From Reichenbachiella carrageenanivorans (GTDB lineage: Bacteria; Bacteroidota; Bacteroidia; Cytophagales; Cyclobacteriaceae): DNA of 64,000 nt. The stretch lies in assembly GCF_025639805.1 (NCBI RefSeq), contig NZ_CP106735.1:3691501-3755500 (forward strand). Direction: 5' to 3'. Below are positions 1 through 9,287 of the stretch, piece after piece. The notes under the pieces are model-generated. The model worked only from the letters and a program-made list of their open reading frames with translations. It ran no database searches and had not been told where the DNA came from. The position numbers and the translations under genes were made by a program. Each line of letters starts with the position of its first letter. Within the stretch, counting starts at the first letter, position 1.

Positions 1-2823
1 GCAGAAGATAGTTTCACCAATGAGATTACCGAGATCACTACTGGTACTACCGGTGACTTAGACTTGTATGCTAAGTTTGGTGCCACCGACTACGACATTA
101 CCTACCATGCAGAAGGCGCTACGCATGACAATCCAGATGCGTATACCATAGAAGATGCCTTGACTTTGACAGCAGCAACCAAAGAAGGCTACACCTTTGC
201 CGGCTGGTATACAGAGCCAGAACTTACGAATGCCATCTCTGAAATCGAGAGCGGTACCACAGGAGATTTAGACCTTTATGCAAAATTTAAATACACCCTG
301 ACGGATGATGATGTGGTGGTCGAAGATGGAGTGATTACGAGTTATACAGGATCGGAAACCAATATTATCATCCCCGAAATGCTCGATGGGCAGGTGATTA
401 GAAGCATTGGATCTTATGCTTTCCAGAATAAATCTTTAGGAGAAGTTGATCTGAGTAATATGACTAACCTGATGACTATTAAGCCCAGTGCTTTTGCATT
501 TAGTTCATTATCGGCAATTGATCTTACAAACTTGACCCAGTTAACAACTATTGGACAGGCGGCTTTTTATGGAAACAGCCTAACTGAGTTGACACTGCCT
601 ACTCCTATGCTAGATGGAGAATGGAGAAGTGGAAGCAATATTTACGCATCTGGAGCAACTGTAGTAGACTTTCTCAACGAATACTTATACACAAGTGACA
701 CACCCTATACCTTGACGAGTGACGACGTAGAGGTAGTGAATGGAGAGCTTGTTTCAGTTCAGATGGAAATGAATTATTCCAACATCATCATCCCAAATAA
801 CCTGGATGATCAAGAAATCATTGCTATTGGAGAAGGTGCATTTCTGTATAGTACAATTACTTCTGTAGACTTTAGTGCCTTGACTAATTTGACCACTATT
901 GGAGAAGGAGCTTTTTACCAATGCGATCTAGCTACGGTAGATCTATCTGGCCTAACCAGCCTAACGACAATTGGTGTGGAGGCATTTGCCTATGGAGGAT
1001 CAATAACCTCTATTAATTTGACAGGCCTCACAAACCTCACCACCATTGAAGCAAACGCTTTTGACTACAATTTGTTAACCTCTGTTGACTTTAGTGGGTT
1101 AACTAACCTAACGACTATTGGAGTAGGGGCTTTTTCACGAAATGATATAATCTCTTTGAACTTCACTGGAGTAGATAATTTAAAATCCATTGAGGATGAG
1201 GCTTTTGCTTATAATGCATTGACCTCTATTGACTTTAGTGGTTTAACTAATCTGACGACAATTGGAGAGTATGCCTTTGAAGGCAACAGTTTGACCTCAG
1301 TGAATTTCACACCCTTGACAAATCTAAGAACCATATTGGAGGGGGCTTTTGAAGACAATAGCCTGACTTCAGTTGATTTTACAGGTTTAACCAATTTGAC
1401 TTCTATTGAGGGATATGTATTTGCGGACAATTCATTAGCTGCTGTTGACCTGAGTGGTTTATCCAATTTGATAAAAATTGGCAAGGAAGCTTTTTTTGAT
1501 AATAGTTTAACCGCTGTGGATTTAACACCCTTGACAAATCTAACGACTATTGGACTGGATGCTTTTACTGAAAATGATTTAGAAGAGTTTGTATTGCCCA
1601 CACCTTCGCTTGACGGAGAATGGCGAGACCAAGGTAATGAGATTCATTCTTCCGGATCTATTGTATCTGTTTACGAAGCATACTATTACACGAGTGATGC
1701 CCCCTATACCTTGACCAGTGATGATGTGGTAGTCGAGCAAGGAGAAATTATTTCAGTGCTGCCAAAGATGAATTATACCAATATCGTGATCCCTAACGAT
1801 CTTGATGGACAAGATGTTTTAGTCATTGGGGAAGATGCTTTTCACGAAATAGGGCTAAAATCGGTGGACCTAAGTGGCTTAATCAACTTAATTACTATTG
1901 AGCGATTCGCATTTTATAGTAATGAATTGACCACAGTAGATTTGACTGGTTTGACTAATTTAACAACTATTGGTTGGGGGGCTTTTGCAAGTAATGTTAT
2001 ACCAAATTTCACACTTCCTTCGCCTCAAACAGCGGGTTATAACTTTGATGGATGGATAAAAACAGGAAGAACGGAGACGAGGTATGCCAATGGTGCTGTC
2101 GTTGATGATTTGAATGCTTTTTACACAGCTGTAGTAGAAAGCCTGGTAGACTATACTATTAATTATGAATCAGATGGAGGAAGCCATGACAATCTTGTAT
2201 TCAATTACACAGTAGAGGATGAGGTGACATTAGCTACAGCTACAAAAGAGGGTTATGCTTTTGATGGTTGGTTTACCGAGCCCGAATTTACCAATGAAAT
2301 CGCAGTGCTATCTGGAGGGTACACAGGAGATTTGACACTATATGCCAAGTTCACTGCTGTAGACTATTCGATCACTTATTACGCGGATGGTGGGTCTCAT
2401 GACAATTCCGACACCTATACTGTAGAAGAAGCGGTAACTTTGACCGCAGCCACTAAAGATGGTTATACCTTCGAAGGATGGTTTACGGATGAGGATTTCA
2501 CCACTGAGATCACAGAGATTTCAATTGGTACTACAGGAAAGATTTCCTTGTTTGCCAAGTTTACAGAAATCGTACTTAGTGTGTTTGATACTGGCAAAGT
2601 AGCACTTTCTCTATATCCTAACCCTGTGACTGATAGTTTCTCTGTAGATGCAGCGGTGGATCAAATAAACGTACTCAATCTTGGCGGTCAAGTGGTACAC
2701 ACATTTAGAGGAAATCAGGTACAATACGACGTGTCCCACCTCAAGCCTGGCCACTACATTGTACAGCTAAGCCATACTGGCAATGCTCTAGGTTCACAAC
2801 ACATCATTATAAACCCTAGGTAA
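1..2823 (+). CDS. BspA/InlB-repeat surface protein, T9SS cargo (5' partial)
   Basis: The reading frame is open to the first base of the window, so the true start lies outside; the first internal ATG is at 64. Order of parts: a partial and then a complete InlB B-type repeat (about 1-285, with GYTFAGWYTEPE-type motifs), a long run of BspA-type leucine-rich repeats of about 23 residues with NLTTIGEGAF-like cores (about 290-2030), two more InlB-type repeats (about 2146-2565), and a C-terminal type IX sorting domain starting at LYPNPVTDSF (about 2610). Such proteins are exported through the Sec and Por systems and anchored on or released from the cell surface, where leucine-rich repeats usually bind ligands or other cells. 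The ligand cannot be read from sequence. Its sorting domain is clearly diverged from those of the two downstream adhesins. A strong hairpin follows the stop codon. Confidence 0.9.
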   Translation, partial: AEDSFTNEITEITTGTTGDLDLYAKFGATDYDITYHAEGATHDNPDAYTIEDALTLTAATKEGYTFAGWYTEPELTNAISEIESGTTGDLDLYAKFKYTLTDDDVVVEDGVITSYTGSETNIIIPEMLDGQVIRSIGSYAFQNKSLGEVDLSNMTNLMTIKPSAFAFSSLSAIDLTNLTQLTTIGQAAFYGNSLTELTLPTPMLDGEWRSGSNIYASGATVVDFLNEYLYTSDTPYTLTSDDVEVVNGELVSVQMEMNYSNIIIPNNLDDQEIIAIGEGAFLYSTITSVDFSALTNLTTIGEGAFYQCDLATVDLSGLTSLTTIGVEAFAYGGSITSINLTGLTNLTTIEANAFDYNLLTSVDFSGLTNLTTIGVGAFSRNDIISLNFTGVDNLKSIEDEAFAYNALTSIDFSGLTNLTTIGEYAFEGNSLTSVNFTPLTNLRTILEGAFEDNSLTSVDFTGLTNLTSIEGYVFADNSLAAVDLSGLSNLIKIGKEAFFDNSLTAVDLTPLTNLTTIGLDAFTENDLEEFVLPTPSLDGEWRDQGNEIHSSGSIVSVYEAYYYTSDAPYTLTSDDVVVEQGEIISVLPKMNYTNIVIPNDLDGQDVLVIGEDAFHEIGLKSVDLSGLINLITIERFAFYSNELTTVDLTGLTNLTTIGWGAFASNVIPNFTLPSPQTAGYNFDGWIKTGRTETRYANGAVVDDLNAFYTAVVESLVDYTINYESDGGSHDNLVFNYTVEDEVTLATATKEGYAFDGWFTEPEFTNEIAVLSGGYTGDLTLYAKFTAVDYSITYYADGGSHDNSDTYTVEEAVTLTAATKDGYTFEGWFTDEDFTTEITEISIGTTGKISLFAKFTEIVLSVFDTGKVALSLYPNPVTDSFSVDAAVDQINVLNLGGQVVHTFRGNQVQYDVSHLKPGHYIVQLSHTGNALGSQHIIINPR

Positions 2824-2859
2824 TTATTTGTCAGAGGTTTAATAAAAAAATACTCCACA

Positions 2860-2898
2860 ACAACAAAAGAGATCACATGATGTGATCTCTTTTGTTGT
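2860..2898. terminator. Bidirectional hairpin between convergent genes
   Basis: A perfect 18-bp stem (2860-2877 pairing with 2881-2898) with a 3-base loop lies between the end of the repeat protein and the end of the convergent hybrid kinase gene. The stem is flanked by A/T-rich sequence. Position and symmetry fit a terminator serving both strands. Confidence 0.8.
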
Positions 2899-2938
2899 CT
2901 GAAGAGAAAAATCTAATATACCATCAGGCCGAAGCAGG

Positions 2939-5866
2939 TTATTTCACCTCACTAGGCACCTGGCCATATTGCTTTTTGAATATTTTAGAAAAGTACTCAC
3001 TACTGCTAAAACCAACCGCAAAGGCGATTTCACTAATCGACATTTGTTCGTTTTTGAGTAGCTCCATGGCCTTGGTGAGACGGATCGTTCTGATGAATAA
3101 TGTGGGGGTCATGCCCGTGATGGCTTTCAATTTCCTGTAAAGCGTGGAGCGTTCAATTTTCATCGCTTCACTCAGTTGCTGTACATCATAATCTCCCTGC
3201 TGTAGGTTTTCCAAGATATGCTGCTCAGCTAGCTCGATAAACCGCTGCTCAATCAACGGAAGCTGCTCTCGATTGTTAGTACCAGAGAGTTCCTTTCCGT
3301 AAATTTCCCTGAGTTTGATTCTATTCGAAATCAGTGATTCCACTCTGGCGACCAGTTCATCCCCTTCAAAAGGCTTGGTCAGGTAGTCGTCTGCACCTGT
3401 CCCCAGTCCTTCTACTTTATGTTCGAGGCTCGCTTTGGCGGTTAATAATATAATAGGAATATGAGAGGTGAGCATATCTTCCTTTAGTTTTCGGGTCATG
3501 AACACCCCATCAATCCTAGGCATCATCACATCTGAGATGATGAGATCTGGGATAATCCTTTTCGCCATATCTACCCCCTCCTGACCGTCTGTGGCTTCAA
3601 AAACCTGATAGTCAGCTTCAAAAAAAGATTTGATAAAATCACGCACACCCGCATTGTCCTCTACGATCAGTAGAGACGACTGTTTGTCAGAAACTGGTGC
3701 TATTGTCTCATTTTGGGCGCTACCCTCCTCTCCTGACCAAGGGGCGTTAGTTGCCCCGCTATCGGTCGGATTCAAGGTGACTAGCTTGCCATTACTTTGC
3801 AGCACCTGCGGGATTTCAACAATAAATTTGCTACCAATTGGCGTATTGTTTTCTACATACACCTTTCCTCCATGCAACTCAACGTATTCCTTGGCCAGTG
3901 CCAAGCCAATACCAGAGCCTACATTGGTATCCTTTTGATTGAGTTGATAAAATCGTTTGAATACATTCTTCTTTTCGTCATTAGGAATACCCGCGCCTTG
4001 GTCAATAATTTCAATCCGATGATATTCGTCTCCTTCACTCACATTAATGATCAATTCACTATCGTTTGGACTGAATTTGAGCGCATTAAAAAGGATATTG
4101 TCTATCACACGGCTCATTTTTTGAAGATCCATGGTAATTACTGATGCTTCTACCCCTTGCAGGATGATTTGAATGTTTTTGGTCTCAGCCAGTGCCAAAA
4201 ATGGACGCACTTGCTGGTAGATCCACGGCTCTATTTCCACCTGAGAGAGGTGTAGTTCCAACTGTCCGTGTTCTGATTTGGCCAAATCCAACAGTTGATT
4301 GATCAGATCCAATAGCTGATTGGCATTGGACAGGATGGTCTCTAGATGCTTTTGGGCTTGCTGGTCATTGTTGACTCTGCTGAGTTGCGTCTTGGCAGGG
4401 CCGATGATCAAGGTCAAAGGCGTCCGGAATTCATGTGAGATATTTGCAAAAAATCGAGACTTCATCTTGTCTAGCGCTTCCAGTTGCTCGTTTTTCTCCA
4501 AGATCTCCGCCGTGCGCTCCAATACCTTTTTCTCTAGCAGTACATTTTGCTCACGCACCAGGTTGTTTTTCTCTGTTTCAATTTTCCGAATGGCTTGCTC
4601 AGCTTCCAACGCCCCTTCCAACTGCTGCTGCTTATTGATATAGAAATGATCGAACAACCCAAGCAATAAGAAAAAGCTAACCCCGGGTATCAGGACACGA
4701 GAATAATCATAAGCTATGTATACCTCATTTGAAATAATCCCCAGTTGATTGAGGATAAACCAAACCAGCGCCAATACACCAAACAGCAAGGTCATGCTGT
4801 AATAATAAGCCAGTCTATGCTTTGATTTCAGGGAAAAATAGAGACATGAAATGGCTATAAAAACACCCATTCCATTGAGTACGATCAAGGTTTTGTAGAT
4901 ATAAATATTAAAAAGGGCTGGGACAAATATGAGCCCAAGGGTCAATGCAATGCCGTACAGGAATTTCCTCAAAGTAGGTGCGGTTTGACGGGTATTCAAA
5001 TAAGAGGTCGAAACCAATAGAAATGTGATGATATAAAATACGCCAAAGAAATATTCTAAATAGAGTGCCCAGCTGGGGTGGTCAAACAATGCATATCTGA
5101 CCAAATACCCGCTGAACGTGAAAGGAAATAATATCGTCAGCAGTAGCATAAAAAAGGTCTCAATAAATAATCGCTCACCATTGATGAGGTATAAGACCAA
5201 ACTCAGCAACAACAACAACACACCCGCACCATAAAACATACCATCGGCAAACATGGAGGTGCTAAACTGGGTTTCAAATTTGGATCGACCCATCAATATC
5301 AAACGGTTGATTTTGAGATGATCTTGGGTAAGCTTGCGCGTATTCTGAATACTTAGATATAGCACATACTTGCCAGGTGCTATCGTGAGCGGAATTTGTA
5401 CATCATTTTGGTTGTATCCCTGGAGCGGTCTATCGGCCAGTCTTACCATAGCTCCACTCCTAGCCGCAGTCACCAATTCGCTGCGATCATTGACCAAGTA
5501 CATACTTACATAGTCAATGTTGTGATACAGCCACAGCATGTAGGCGATCGATTTTTTTGTGTCATTGTTCAATCCTAGTCTGAGCCATTGCACGCCCCTC
5601 CCCCTCTCAAAATCCACATTTTGTTGAAAAAGCGAGTCGGGCAACTGATGTACGGCTGACCAATCCATTGGCACCTGCTCCATCCCCTTCAGGAGCTCCG
5701 CATGAGAATCAATGAAAATATAATCTTCCGCACTTTTTAGCTGAACAGGCGTGAGTGAATCCTCTGGATTTGATGCTTGTCCAAATAATTGATTGGCAAT
5801 AAAAACCAAGCACAATGCAAATAGCATGGATGATATGGTGGCGACAGGCACCCTAATAATAGACAT
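2939..5866 (-). CDS. Hybrid 7TMR-DISM histidine kinase / response regulator / AraC
   Basis: A 975-aa one-protein signalling chain. It has a signal peptide (about 1-30), a periplasmic 7TMR-DISM type 2 sensor domain (about 45-185), seven or eight membrane helices (about 205-410) and a coiled coil (about 415-465). The HisKA domain carries the phospho-acceptor His478 in ISHEFRTP, followed by a HATPase_c domain with NILFNALKF and GSGIGLALAKEY. A receiver domain has Asp779 in ISDVMMP, and the protein ends in an AraC-type double HTH (about 870-975). The family usually senses carbohydrates or other small ligands and regulates nearby genes directly through the AraC domain. It is transcribed divergently from the TPR kinase gene, and a tandem repeat element lies 48 bases upstream of its start. 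The ATG at 5866 is followed directly by the signal peptide. Confidence 0.93.
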   Translation of the reverse strand: MSIIRVPVATISSMLFALCLVFIANQLFGQASNPEDSLTPVQLKSAEDYIFIDSHAELLKGMEQVPMDWSAVHQLPDSLFQQNVDFERGRGVQWLRLGLNNDTKKSIAYMLWLYHNIDYVSMYLVNDRSELVTAARSGAMVRLADRPLQGYNQNDVQIPLTIAPGKYVLYLSIQNTRKLTQDHLKINRLILMGRSKFETQFSTSMFADGMFYGAGVLLLLLSLVLYLINGERLFIETFFMLLLTILFPFTFSGYLVRYALFDHPSWALYLEYFFGVFYIITFLLVSTSYLNTRQTAPTLRKFLYGIALTLGLIFVPALFNIYIYKTLIVLNGMGVFIAISCLYFSLKSKHRLAYYYSMTLLFGVLALVWFILNQLGIISNEVYIAYDYSRVLIPGVSFFLLLGLFDHFYINKQQQLEGALEAEQAIRKIETEKNNLVREQNVLLEKKVLERTAEILEKNEQLEALDKMKSRFFANISHEFRTPLTLIIGPAKTQLSRVNNDQQAQKHLETILSNANQLLDLINQLLDLAKSEHGQLELHLSQVEIEPWIYQQVRPFLALAETKNIQIILQGVEASVITMDLQKMSRVIDNILFNALKFSPNDSELIINVSEGDEYHRIEIIDQGAGIPNDEKKNVFKRFYQLNQKDTNVGSGIGLALAKEYVELHGGKVYVENNTPIGSKFIVEIPQVLQSNGKLVTLNPTDSGATNAPWSGEEGSAQNETIAPVSDKQSSLLIVEDNAGVRDFIKSFFEADYQVFEATDGQEGVDMAKRIIPDLIISDVMMPRIDGVFMTRKLKEDMLTSHIPIILLTAKASLEHKVEGLGTGADDYLTKPFEGDELVARVESLISNRIKLREIYGKELSGTNNREQLPLIEQRFIELAEQHILENLQQGDYDVQQLSEAMKIERSTLYRKLKAITGMTPTLFIRTIRLTKAMELLKNEQMSISEIAFAVGFSSSEYFSKIFKKQYGQVPSEVK

Positions 5867-5914
5867 GATTTAAAAATAGGTAAAAGCTCCAATAAAAACT
5901 GGCTGATAACCGCA

Positions 5915-5950
5915 ATTGCAACGAGCGTACAGGCATTGCAACATGAGTAC
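5915..5950 (+). promoter_or_regulatory. LytTR-like tandem element, copy 1
   Basis: Two direct half-sites, ATTGCAACGAGCGTAC at 5915 and ATTGCAACATGAGTAC at 5935, repeat with a period of 20 bp. Nearly the same 36-base block occurs again at 9161 and 15236. Direct repeats about two helical turns apart are the usual arrangement of LytTR-domain binding sites, and a LytTR regulator is encoded at 8087. This copy sits between the divergent hybrid kinase and the TPR kinase. A weak -7-like CTTTG follows at 5988-5992. Binding is inferred, not shown. Confidence 0.6.
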
Positions 5951-6125
5951 CGCATGTACTGGCTCTGGATTTAGTGTAGGAGACTTCCTTTGCTCGGCTT
6001 CAGTTCCCTTTTTTTGCATGTACTCAATTAGTATTGTATTACTTTTATCTCACGGTTGCTTATCATGAAAGTTATCTGCGTATTCCTTGAGCCATCGGCA
6101 TGTATTACTTTTTCGATTAAAACCC

Positions 6126-8087
6126 ATGTCATCCAAACCATCAAATTTCGTCATCATTCTATTACAAACCTATATCTGTAGAGCCATTCTCTTCATTGGG
6201 TTAGGATACATTTTAGTGCCTTATCCATGCCAGGCTCAATTATCAGAAGATTCGGTACGAAAAATCTTCGAACTCCCAATTGAAAATTTTAGTGAGTATG
6301 AGAAGCTCGCGACATTGGCCAACACGCTGAATAATGCAAGTCCAGTGGATGCCTTAAAGATCCTCCCAAAACTAGAGCAGCATTTAGACAAAGCTGATTT
6401 TAGGTATCAGTTCTATTTCTATAAGACGAAAGGGCACAACTATACTCAATTCGAAAAATATGATAGCGCACTTATATTCTTGACAAAGGCAGAGAAACTC
6501 GCAAGAAAAAATAAGGACAATCGCCTCCTTTCCCTAGCCATATCAGATCAGGGTCTCCGATTGGCAAGTCTAAACTTATTTGCAGAATCATTGGAAAAAT
6601 TTCAATCGGCACTAGAGGCGATCCAGGGCATGAACGAATTGAATTTGGAAAGCAATTGTCTCAATCAAATGGGACATATCTACAGAAAGACCAAAGATTA
6701 TGATCAAGCGATAGTGAGTCTTAATCAATCATTAGCGATTAAAAGACAACTAGACCTCCCGGTTGAGAATACTTTGAACGAACTGGCCAACGTCTATTAT
6801 TATCAAGGTCAATATGACAAGGTGATGGAAATGGATTTGTCCCTTGCCGAGGAGAATAGGAAAAAGGGCAACATCAGAGCGCTATCTTTCAACCTCAATA
6901 ACGTAGGAGAAGATTTTATAGCACTAAAAAAGCATGAACAAGCTATTCCATATTTCTTGGAGGCTATTGAGTTGAAGAAAATAAATGGAAATGAAAACCT
7001 ACTCTTGTCGAGCTATCTGGGTATCGCTAGTTGCTATGCGTCATTGCGCAACTACCCCATCACCAAGAGCTATTATGATTCGGCGCGAGCCATCGCCATG
7101 AAAGGAAGTCATGACAACAAGATGGAATACTTCAATTATGTCTATCAATTTGAAAAAGGCCGAGGAAATTTCGAAATGGCACTTACCAACTATCAGCAAA
7201 TGATAGCCTATAAGGATAGTATATTCAATGAAAAAAATGCCAATAAAATCGGAGAACTAAAGACCAAATACAATACCGAACAAAAAGAAATGCAGATAGA
7301 ACGCCAAGAAGAGCAGTTGGCCACGCAGTCGATGTATAGAAATGCATTGATTGCAGGCGTGATCGCTTTATTAGTCATCATTACACTAGTCTATCGCAGT
7401 GAACGAATCAAAACCAGAAAAAATCAGGAGATTGAAGAGAAAAACAGCCTCATAGAAAAATCTCTACAGGAAAAAGAATCCTTACTCAAGGAAATTCACC
7501 ATCGTGTCAAAAACAATTTGCAGGTGATCTCCAGTTTGCTCAACATGCAGTCGCGTACCACCGAAAACGAAGAAATACTGGATGCTTTTCAGCAAGGGCA
7601 AAGCCGCGTAAGGGCCATGTCATTGATCCATCAAAAACTATATCAGACGGACAACCTCAGCGAGATAGATTTTCAAGAGTACACCAGTCAGTTGATAGAC
7701 CAGCTCTCCACACTATATACCGGCAACAAGGACGACATCACCACTGAAGTAAGAGCCAACGACATCAAATTAGATATCGACACAGCCATTCCGTTGGGTT
7801 TGATTTTAAATGAATTGATTTCCAACTCATTTAAATATGCTTTCAAAAATGTGAGCCATGGCAAGATCAAAGTAGATATGGAGCGTCTGGCAGATGGAAA
7901 AATTCAATTGGCCATTTCAGACAATGGACAGGGCTTGCCATCAGATTTTAATCTGGAAGCCACTAAAACACTGGGCTTAAAACTGGTCAATATATTGACC
8001 AAACAGCTCAAAGGAAAGCTAGCCTACAAATCCACGACTGATTCGATATTTATCATTACTTTTCACGAAATTAAACTGTCCGCCTAA
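6126..8087 (+). CDS. TPR sensor histidine kinase, LytS-like partner (HisKA_2)
   Basis: A 653-aa kinase. The frame can be extended to a TTG at 6087, but the ATG at 6126 is preferred because a signal peptide ending at QAQ follows. The periplasmic part (about 40-390) is made of tetratricopeptide repeats. One membrane helix (about 405-425) and a coiled coil lead into a HisKA_2 domain with EIHHRVKNNLQVI (His458/His459). The C-terminal HATPase has NELISNSFKYAF and DNGQGLPSD. TPR kinases of this design are common in Bacteroidota and normally phosphorylate a LytTR regulator. The stop codon overlaps the ATG of the next gene by one base (TAATG), indicating translational coupling and a cognate pair. The signal it senses is unknown. 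Confidence 0.92.
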   Translation: MSSKPSNFVIILLQTYICRAILFIGLGYILVPYPCQAQLSEDSVRKIFELPIENFSEYEKLATLANTLNNASPVDALKILPKLEQHLDKADFRYQFYFYKTKGHNYTQFEKYDSALIFLTKAEKLARKNKDNRLLSLAISDQGLRLASLNLFAESLEKFQSALEAIQGMNELNLESNCLNQMGHIYRKTKDYDQAIVSLNQSLAIKRQLDLPVENTLNELANVYYYQGQYDKVMEMDLSLAEENRKKGNIRALSFNLNNVGEDFIALKKHEQAIPYFLEAIELKKINGNENLLLSSYLGIASCYASLRNYPITKSYYDSARAIAMKGSHDNKMEYFNYVYQFEKGRGNFEMALTNYQQMIAYKDSIFNEKNANKIGELKTKYNTEQKEMQIERQEEQLATQSMYRNALIAGVIALLVIITLVYRSERIKTRKNQEIEEKNSLIEKSLQEKESLLKEIHHRVKNNLQVISSLLNMQSRTTENEEILDAFQQGQSRVRAMSLIHQKLYQTDNLSEIDFQEYTSQLIDQLSTLYTGNKDDITTEVRANDIKLDIDTAIPLGLILNELISNSFKYAFKNVSHGKIKVDMERLADGKIQLAISDNGQGLPSDFNLEATKTLGLKLVNILTKQLKGKLAYKSTTDSIFIITFHEIKLSA

Positions 8088-8833
8088 TGTCTGAGATAAA
8101 AATTCTCATAGTAGAAGATGAAATGATCATCGCAGAAGATATGAGTGATATGCTCCAATCGCTAGGCTATGACGTGATCGGCGTGACTGGCGAACTAGAC
8201 GAGGCCAAGCAGCTCCTCGATGAGCTTGCGCCAGACATTGCGATGGTCGACATCACGCTTGGCGTAAAGCAAGAAGGGTTAGACTTTGCACAATACATCA
8301 AAGATCATCATGACATGCCCTTTATCTTTTGTACCTCTCACGCAGACAAGTCTACTATAGACAAAGCCACCCCACTCCACCCCAGCGGATATTTGGTGAA
8401 GCCATTCACCCAAAAAGACTTATACTCAGCGATTCAGGTGGCTCTGGCCAATTTCGCCAATGACCAGCCGAAAACAGATAAAACTCCCATTGCTGCATCC
8501 GAAGATTTAGTGATCAAAGATTCGATTTTCATCAAAAATGGACACCTATATATCAAGGTAAAGTTTGATGATATGCTATGGATTTCCCCTGACGGCAACT
8601 ATGCCTCCATCCAAACGGTGGATAATACCAAGCACTTGGTAAGGATGCCGCTCAAGGACTTTCAGGATCAGTTGCCAACGCATAAATTTTATCGCACCCA
8701 CCGATCCTATTTGGTCAATATTGATAGAATCGAAGGGATAAACAATCAGCATGTTTATCTAGGCGAGCACCAAATCCCTCTAGGCAAAAACTATAGAGAG
8801 GAGCTCCTCTCGCTTATCAAAAAATTGAGTTGA
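8087..8833 (+). CDS. LytTR-family response regulator
   Basis: A 248-aa two-domain regulator. The receiver domain (about 4-120) has acidic residues in VEDE, the phospho-acceptor Asp55 in MVDITLG and the conserved Lys in LVKPF. After a linker comes a LytTR DNA-binding domain (about 145-245), with ISPDGNYASIQT and a typical FYRTHRSYLVN stretch. It is translationally coupled to the TPR kinase at 6126 and is very likely its substrate. LytTR proteins bind pairs of short direct repeats about two helical turns apart. Such pairs are found at 5915, 9161 and 15236, so self-regulation and control of the two downstream adhesins are plausible but unproven. Confidence 0.93.
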   Translation: MSEIKILIVEDEMIIAEDMSDMLQSLGYDVIGVTGELDEAKQLLDELAPDIAMVDITLGVKQEGLDFAQYIKDHHDMPFIFCTSHADKSTIDKATPLHPSGYLVKPFTQKDLYSAIQVALANFANDQPKTDKTPIAASEDLVIKDSIFIKNGHLYIKVKFDDMLWISPDGNYASIQTVDNTKHLVRMPLKDFQDQLPTHKFYRTHRSYLVNIDRIEGINNQHVYLGEHQIPLGKNYREELLSLIKKLS

Positions 8834-9160
8834 TCAGTAGCTGACGCTCAGCCGAGCCTGTCAATTCCTAGAAGTATGAACAAATCTTAATAGGCATTAT
8901 CAGCATCTCATGCTGATAAGCGCCCCCTTTTGTACAAAAGCATAGAGATCAAGCCACCGAACTACGCTTAAGATTTCAACTTCCCCAAAGTAGCAAATCC
9001 TTAAAAAAGAGCACTCCGCATACATAGATGAGGTGTTCATCCCTATTTGTTGAATGGCATTCAGCGACACCATAGTTTTATTTCAGATTGGCAGACACGC
9101 ATCATCATTTCGACTCTTATTGAGTAGAAAGGAGGTGCGTGTTGATTCATAAAACTACGA
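8834..9160. other. Intergenic region upstream of adhesin 1
   Basis: This stretch has no convincing reading frame. It holds a terminator-like hairpin near 8897 (listed separately). The remainder up to the tandem element at 9161 shows nothing I can name. Confidence 0.5.
8897..8934 (+). terminator. Hairpin after the LytTR operon
   Basis: A perfect 10-bp stem (8897-8906 with 8910-8919) and 3-base loop is followed by GCGCCCCC and then TTTT. It lies about 65 bases after the regulator stop codon. The short T tract makes it a moderately good intrinsic terminator. Confidence 0.55.
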
Positions 9161-9196
9161 ATTGCAACGAGAGTACCGGCATTGCAACATGAGTAC
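9161..9196 (+). promoter_or_regulatory. LytTR-like tandem element, copy 2
   Basis: Half-sites ATTGCAACGAGAGTAC (9161) and ATTGCAACATGAGTAC (9181) are 20 bp apart and match copies 1 and 3. The block ends 28 bases before a TTTG (9225-9228), which could be the core of a weak -7 box, and 91 bases before the chosen ATG of adhesin 1. The orientation relative to the downstream gene is the same as in the other copies. Function as a LytTR site is inferred. Confidence 0.62.
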
Positions 9197-9287
9197 TGAC
9201 AGTGAATAGCCTTTCGTGGCGTCATTTGTAGTATAGATGACCAAGTACACTACGAATACATTCTTGTTGAATTTTAAAAATAAACTT

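Noticed and set aside
1209-1601. A 130-codon minus-strand open frame inside the leucine-rich repeat gene
   Set aside because: It mirrors the regular 69-bp repeat of the plus-strand gene. The repetitive predicted protein is a by-product of that periodicity.
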